Of a stretch of DNA of 10,174 nt, positions 7,438 through 10,174 are shown piece after piece. Source of the DNA: an uncultured Bacteroidales bacterium (GTDB lineage Bacteria > Bacteroidota > Bacteroidia > Bacteroidales > JAUNSR01). Location of the stretch: positions 1-10,174 of the forward strand of contig CAMTOT010000081.1 of the NCBI GenBank assembly GCA_947074165.1, written 5' to 3'. The notes under the pieces are model-generated. The model was not told where the DNA came from. It made no database searches and saw only the letters and a list, made by a program, of their open reading frames with translations. The first letter of the stretch is position 1, and every line of letters begins with the position of its first letter. The position numbers and the translations under genes were made by a program.

Positions 7438-8493
7438 ATGAAAAAAGAGAACTTAAATATCAGGCAAACAATGTATAGCATTTTCCTATTCTCAGGACTG
7501 GGGTTGTTCTCTTTTTTTCTGCTTATCAATTTTGGTCAGTTCTCTGAGCAGTCGCGAGTGAAGATCACAACCACGGCAGGATATCTGTTCGCGGTGTTGT
7601 TTTTTAATTTTCTCGGATTCGTAATTATACGTCTGAGCCGGTGGGTAGACTCTGTTACTTTTCCTTATTCGCTGCACAAGGTAAGACTGCCGCTTACATA
7701 TTCGATGGCAGCGCTTATTTTACTCATAATAAATTATCTTATTCTTGTAGGAGCAAAGATATTGATAGGGGAGGCTCAACCGTTGGTGTTTCCTAACGGC
7801 GGACATCGTATATTGATAGCGGTGTGGCTTATAGAGCTTGTCGTGGTGGGGCTATTGCTTGCTAATCGCTCGGCTGTAAGATCGGTAAAATTGCAGAAAG
7901 AGGCGGCTCGACTACAGCGAGAGAATGACAGCGCCAAGTATGAGGCATTGCAGAATCAGCTTAATCCTCATTTTTTATTTAATAGTCTGAATACGCTTGT
8001 GGCTGAGATTGAATATAATCCTAAAAACGCTGTTATGTTTACTCGTAAACTGAGCGGTGTATATAGATATGTATTGCAGTGTCAGCAGATGCGTACGGTA
8101 TTATTGCAGGATGAGGCGGAGTTTCTGGAGTCATATATCTTTCTGCACTCTGTGAGAATGGGCGACTGCATAAAAATAGACAACCATATAGATAAAGCCT
8201 GTGAGGATATGAAGATTGCTCCTCTTTCGTTGCAGCTTTTAGCCGAAAATGTGATAAAGCATAATATAATAAATGAGGATATACCTATGAATATCGTGCT
8301 TCGTACTGATGAAAAAGGGGAGTTTCTTATATTTTCTAATACGTTGAGGCGTAAATTGTCGGATACATCATCGGGGATCGGTCTTAAAAATCTGTCAAAC
8401 CGCTATATGCTTTTGTGCGGCAGAGATATAGAGATAAGATGTGATGAGAGTGAAAAACTGTTTGAGGTGAAAATACCATTGATTTATGAATGA
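7438..8493 (+). CDS. LytS-type membrane sensor histidine kinase
   Basis: This 351-residue kinase of the His_kinase/HATPase family pairs with LytTR regulators. The N-terminus has four predicted membrane helices (about 12-31, 46-64, 86-105, 124-142) joined by short loops, so no large periplasmic sensor domain is present; sensing from within or at the membrane is inferred. A short coiled coil (about 146-172) leads to the phosphoacceptor motif LNPHFLFNSLN with His178. The ATP-binding part has an N box, LLAENVIKHN (Asn271), and a G box, SSGIGLKNLSNRY (Gly313, Gly315). I chose the ATG at 7438. An in-frame TTG at 7420 would add six residues and overlap the channel stop as TTGA, and cannot be excluded. 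The end overlaps the regulator start by eight bases. Being in the efflux operon, it probably senses membrane stress or the pump's substrate. Confidence 0.93.
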   Translation: MKKENLNIRQTMYSIFLFSGLGLFSFFLLINFGQFSEQSRVKITTTAGYLFAVLFFNFLGFVIIRLSRWVDSVTFPYSLHKVRLPLTYSMAALILLIINYLILVGAKILIGEAQPLVFPNGGHRILIAVWLIELVVVGLLLANRSAVRSVKLQKEAARLQRENDSAKYEALQNQLNPHFLFNSLNTLVAEIEYNPKNAVMFTRKLSGVYRYVLQCQQMRTVLLQDEAEFLESYIFLHSVRMGDCIKIDNHIDKACEDMKIAPLSLQLLAENVIKHNIINEDIPMNIVLRTDEKGEFLIFSNTLRRKLSDTSSGIGLKNLSNRYMLLCGRDIEIRCDESEKLFEVKIPLIYE

Positions 8494-9256
8494 TAAACTG
8501 AGAGTAGCTATAATTGAGGATGAGAAGCCGGCGGCAAGATTGTTGGTGTCAATGCTTGCCGATATACGACCGGAATGGAGCGTAGAGGTAGTGTCCGGTT
8601 CAGTATCTGGGGCGGTCAGATGGTTTGAAGAGCATGAGGAACCGGATATTCTTTTTCTGGATATTCAGCTTAATGACGGTAATTCATTTCTGTTTCTTGA
8701 AAAGATATCACCCTCCTGTCCTGTCATATTTACGACTGCTTATGATGAATACGCTATAAGGGCTTTTAGTGTAAACAGCATAGATTATTTGCTGAAACCT
8801 TTTGACGAGAAGCGCCTTGAGGAGGCAATAGAGAAATATGAGTCAGTTACCTCCCGACATCCGGAGTCGGATGTACTGATAGACGCGCTAAAATCTATAA
8901 ATTCAAAGGAAAAGCGTTATCGTACCCGTTTTTTGATTAATAAGGGGAGCAAGCTTGAGCCGCTTAGCGTAGATGATATAGCATATTTTTACTCTGTAAA
9001 TAAAATAACGTTTGCCGTTTCAAAATGTGGCGGTGAGGATGTCGTAGAGCTTACTCTTGATAAACTGGCTGATCAGCTTGATCCTGACTGCTTCTTTCGG
9101 GCTAACCGTCAGTACATAATAAATGTGGAAGCGATAAAGAAAATTGAACCTTATTTCAACGGGAAAATAAGTGTTACCGTGACTCCAAAATCAACGGAAG
9201 TGATAACGGTGAGTAAAGAGAAAGTAGCTGCTTTTAAGAGGTGGCTTAATTATTGA
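8486..9256 (+). CDS. LytTR-family response regulator
   Basis: This 256-residue regulator is the partner of the upstream kinase. Residues 1-120 are a receiver domain: acidic pair Glu11/Asp12, phosphoacceptor Asp59 in ILFLDIQL, switch Thr83/Thr84, and Lys104 in the KPF motif. Residues about 145-256 are a LytTR DNA-binding domain, with SVDDIAYFYSVNKITFAV, then FFRANRQYIINVEAIKKIEPY, a very typical core of the fold. All signalling residues are intact. Its ATG lies within the end of the kinase gene (ATGAATGA, an eight-base overlap), so translation is likely coupled and the amounts matched. The gene is last in the operon and is followed by a strong terminator. The natural target is the promoter of its own operon, by inference. 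LytTR proteins bind direct repeats, and a 22-bp-period repeat is present at 1844-1875. Confidence 0.95.
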   Translation: MNDKLRVAIIEDEKPAARLLVSMLADIRPEWSVEVVSGSVSGAVRWFEEHEEPDILFLDIQLNDGNSFLFLEKISPSCPVIFTTAYDEYAIRAFSVNSIDYLLKPFDEKRLEEAIEKYESVTSRHPESDVLIDALKSINSKEKRYRTRFLINKGSKLEPLSVDDIAYFYSVNKITFAVSKCGGEDVVELTLDKLADQLDPDCFFRANRQYIINVEAIKKIEPYFNGKISVTVTPKSTEVITVSKEKVAAFKRWLNY

Positions 9257-9296
9257 CCTTTTCAACGGCTGTTACAGCCTGTTCTATTATTTGTTT

Positions 9297-9326
9297 AACC
9301 TGTCGGTGTTACCGGCAGGTTTTTTT
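9297..9326 (+). terminator. Rho-independent terminator of the efflux/two-component operon
   Basis: ACCTGTCGGT (9298-9307) pairs with ACCGGCAGGT (9311-9320) around the loop GTT, with one G-U pair. A further A-T pair extends the base, and a run of T at 9320-9326 follows. It begins 40 bases after the regulator stop and closes the five-gene unit. Confidence 0.9.
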
Positions 9327-9411
9327 ATAAACAATTTATATTTCAGATTGTTAAGTAAAATATAACAGTGAATTGTTTCTTTTTTATTATCAATAAATTA
9401 TACTTAATACT

Positions 9412-9990
9412 ATGGTACAAGATTATTTTGATAAGGTGGCAGACCAATGGGATAAGATGTGTTGTCATGATATAAATAATATCCGCAACTTGTTAAGAAT
9501 AGCTGATATCAATGAGGGTTGTTCGGTGCTTGATGTGGGTTGTGGTACCGGAGTCCTGGAAAAGTATATTCTTGAATTTTCACCTAAAAGAGTAAAGGCT
9601 ATTGATATGTCGTCGCAGATGATTGATATAGCAAGAGACAAATATGAGGATAAGAATGTAGATTTTGAATGTATAGATTTCTTTTCTATGGATGAGAAGA
9701 AAGGTCTTTTTGACAGAATCGTTATTTATAACTCATTCCCGCATTTTGAAGATTATGAGTCTGTAATTGATAAATGTCATTATCTGCTTAAACCGATGGG
9801 GCGGGTTTTAGTGGCTCATGATTGCAGCCGTGAGGAGGTTAATAATCTGCATAAGGATATTGAATTGAAACCGGTTAATGATTTGCCTCCGGCAAAGTCT
9901 CTTATCTCTATTTTTTCGCCTGTGTTTTTGGTTGATTCGGCGGTTGATGATGATAATATCTATTGTGTAAGCGGTGTTAAGGTTGGGTAG
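9412..9990 (+). CDS. Class I SAM-dependent methyltransferase
   Basis: This 192-residue soluble protein has a Rossmann-type methyltransferase fold. Motif I is VLDVGCGTG (Asp41 to Gly47), which binds S-adenosylmethionine. Asp65 in VKAIDMSSQMI is the acidic residue that holds the ribose, and FDRIVIYNSFPHFED is the motif IV region, followed by LLKPMGRVLVAHD, the usual post-motif strand of UbiE/COQ5-like enzymes. The late segment NNLHKD...LPPA is shared, as I recall, with a subgroup of small methyltransferases of unknown substrate in anaerobes. The frame is complete and of normal length. A terminator separates it from the efflux operon, and the upstream 85 bases are AT-rich with no convincing promoter consensus. 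I see no sign that it works with the pump. The substrate is unknown. Confidence 0.88.
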   Translation: MVQDYFDKVADQWDKMCCHDINNIRNLLRIADINEGCSVLDVGCGTGVLEKYILEFSPKRVKAIDMSSQMIDIARDKYEDKNVDFECIDFFSMDEKKGLFDRIVIYNSFPHFEDYESVIDKCHYLLKPMGRVLVAHDCSREEVNNLHKDIELKPVNDLPPAKSLISIFSPVFLVDSAVDDDNIYCVSGVKVG

Positions 9991-10017
9991 TGTTGTTTAT
10001 ATTCATTTTAAATATGG

Positions 10018-10050
10018 TAAGGGCTGATGTACATCTGTCCTTATTTTTTT
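10018..10050 (+). terminator. Probable rho-independent terminator after the methyltransferase
   Basis: TAAGG (10018-10022) pairs with CCTTA (10039-10043), and GATG (10026-10029) pairs with CATC (10032-10035) further in, separated by a small internal loop. Seven T residues follow at 10044-10050. The stem is imperfect and less GC-rich than the terminator at 9297, but it lies 28 bases after the stop in the right orientation. Confidence 0.6.
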
Positions 10051-10127
10051 GTTTTCAAGTTTCAATTTCTCTTTATGCTTGATTTATAGTTTGTAATGTT
10101 AAAATATTTTTTTTCTGTTAAATAGAA

Positions 10128-10174
10128 AGATCGGAAGAGCGTCGTGTAGGGAAAGAGTGTACGTCCTGGTGTAG
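10128..10174 (+). other. Illumina TruSeq-type adapter read-through (not genomic)
   Basis: The sequence begins AGATCGGAAGAGC, the standard Illumina adapter start. It continues as the reverse complement of the P5-side TruSeq adapter to 10160, then eight bases ACGTCCTG (10161-10168) in the i5 index position, then GTGTAG (10169-10174), the first bases of the constant region after the index. From memory the index is the reverse complement of TruSeq HT D507. The genomic sequence therefore ends at or just before 10127, and these bases should be trimmed. Confidence 0.97.

Noticed and set aside
7492..7677. 61-codon minus-strand open frame opposite the kinase gene
   Set aside because: It lies opposite the membrane helices of the kinase; its Arg/Lys/Gln-rich translation is what the reverse of hydrophobic codons gives.
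9331..9351. ACAAT/ATTGT inverted repeat upstream of the methyltransferase
   Set aside because: Five-base arms in AT-rich DNA are expected by chance, and no promoter element is properly placed beside it.
1..10174. CRISPR arrays, tRNA or rRNA genes, insertion sequences and phage genes
   Set aside because: No regularly spaced direct repeats, tRNA-like folds, transposase or integrase motifs were found on either strand.

Overview
The window looks like Bacteroidota DNA, most likely Bacteroidales. Its start codons have A-rich upstream stretches rather than strong Shine-Dalgarno sites, and TAnnTTTG-type -7 promoter elements can be seen. It also carries a LytS-type kinase with a LytTR response regulator and a lipoprotein-type RND adaptor. 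The last 47 bases (10128-10174) are not genomic. They are Illumina TruSeq-type adapter with an 8-base index, so this is the untrimmed end of a draft contig. The left edge cuts through a gene.

Layout: (1) 1-717, + strand, the 3' part of an AT-rich gene for a putative zinc metallopeptidase-like protein (HETLH plus a downstream NE). (2) 852-1712, - strand, an AraC-family regulator with a C-terminal GyrI-like ligand-binding domain. (3) 1713-2030, a 318-bp divergent intergenic region dominated by a 138-bp bulge-free nested palindrome (1798-1935). (4) 2031-9256, + strand, a tight five-gene run: RND adaptor, RND inner-membrane pump, TolC-like outer-membrane channel, LytS-like sensor kinase and LytTR response regulator, closed by a clear rho-independent terminator. 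(5) 9412-9990, + strand, a small class I SAM-dependent methyltransferase with a probable terminator behind it. (6) 10051-10127, featureless AT-rich sequence, then the adapter.

The three pump genes encode a complete tripartite efflux system. Two kinds of regulator adjoin it: a divergent AraC-GyrI one-component regulator, a family that often senses hydrophobic drugs directly, and a two-component system in the same transcription unit. I infer that the operon is controlled by both an intracellular ligand and a membrane signal. The substrate cannot be read from the sequence.

The most unusual object is the intergenic palindrome. Its two 67-nt arms align without a gap around a 4-nt loop. All six positions that depart from Watson-Crick pairing inside the stems are G-U pairs if the + strand is transcribed, and would be A-C mismatches on the other strand. 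This points to a structured RNA from the + strand, possibly in the leader of the efflux operon, although a dispersed palindromic repeat is the main alternative.
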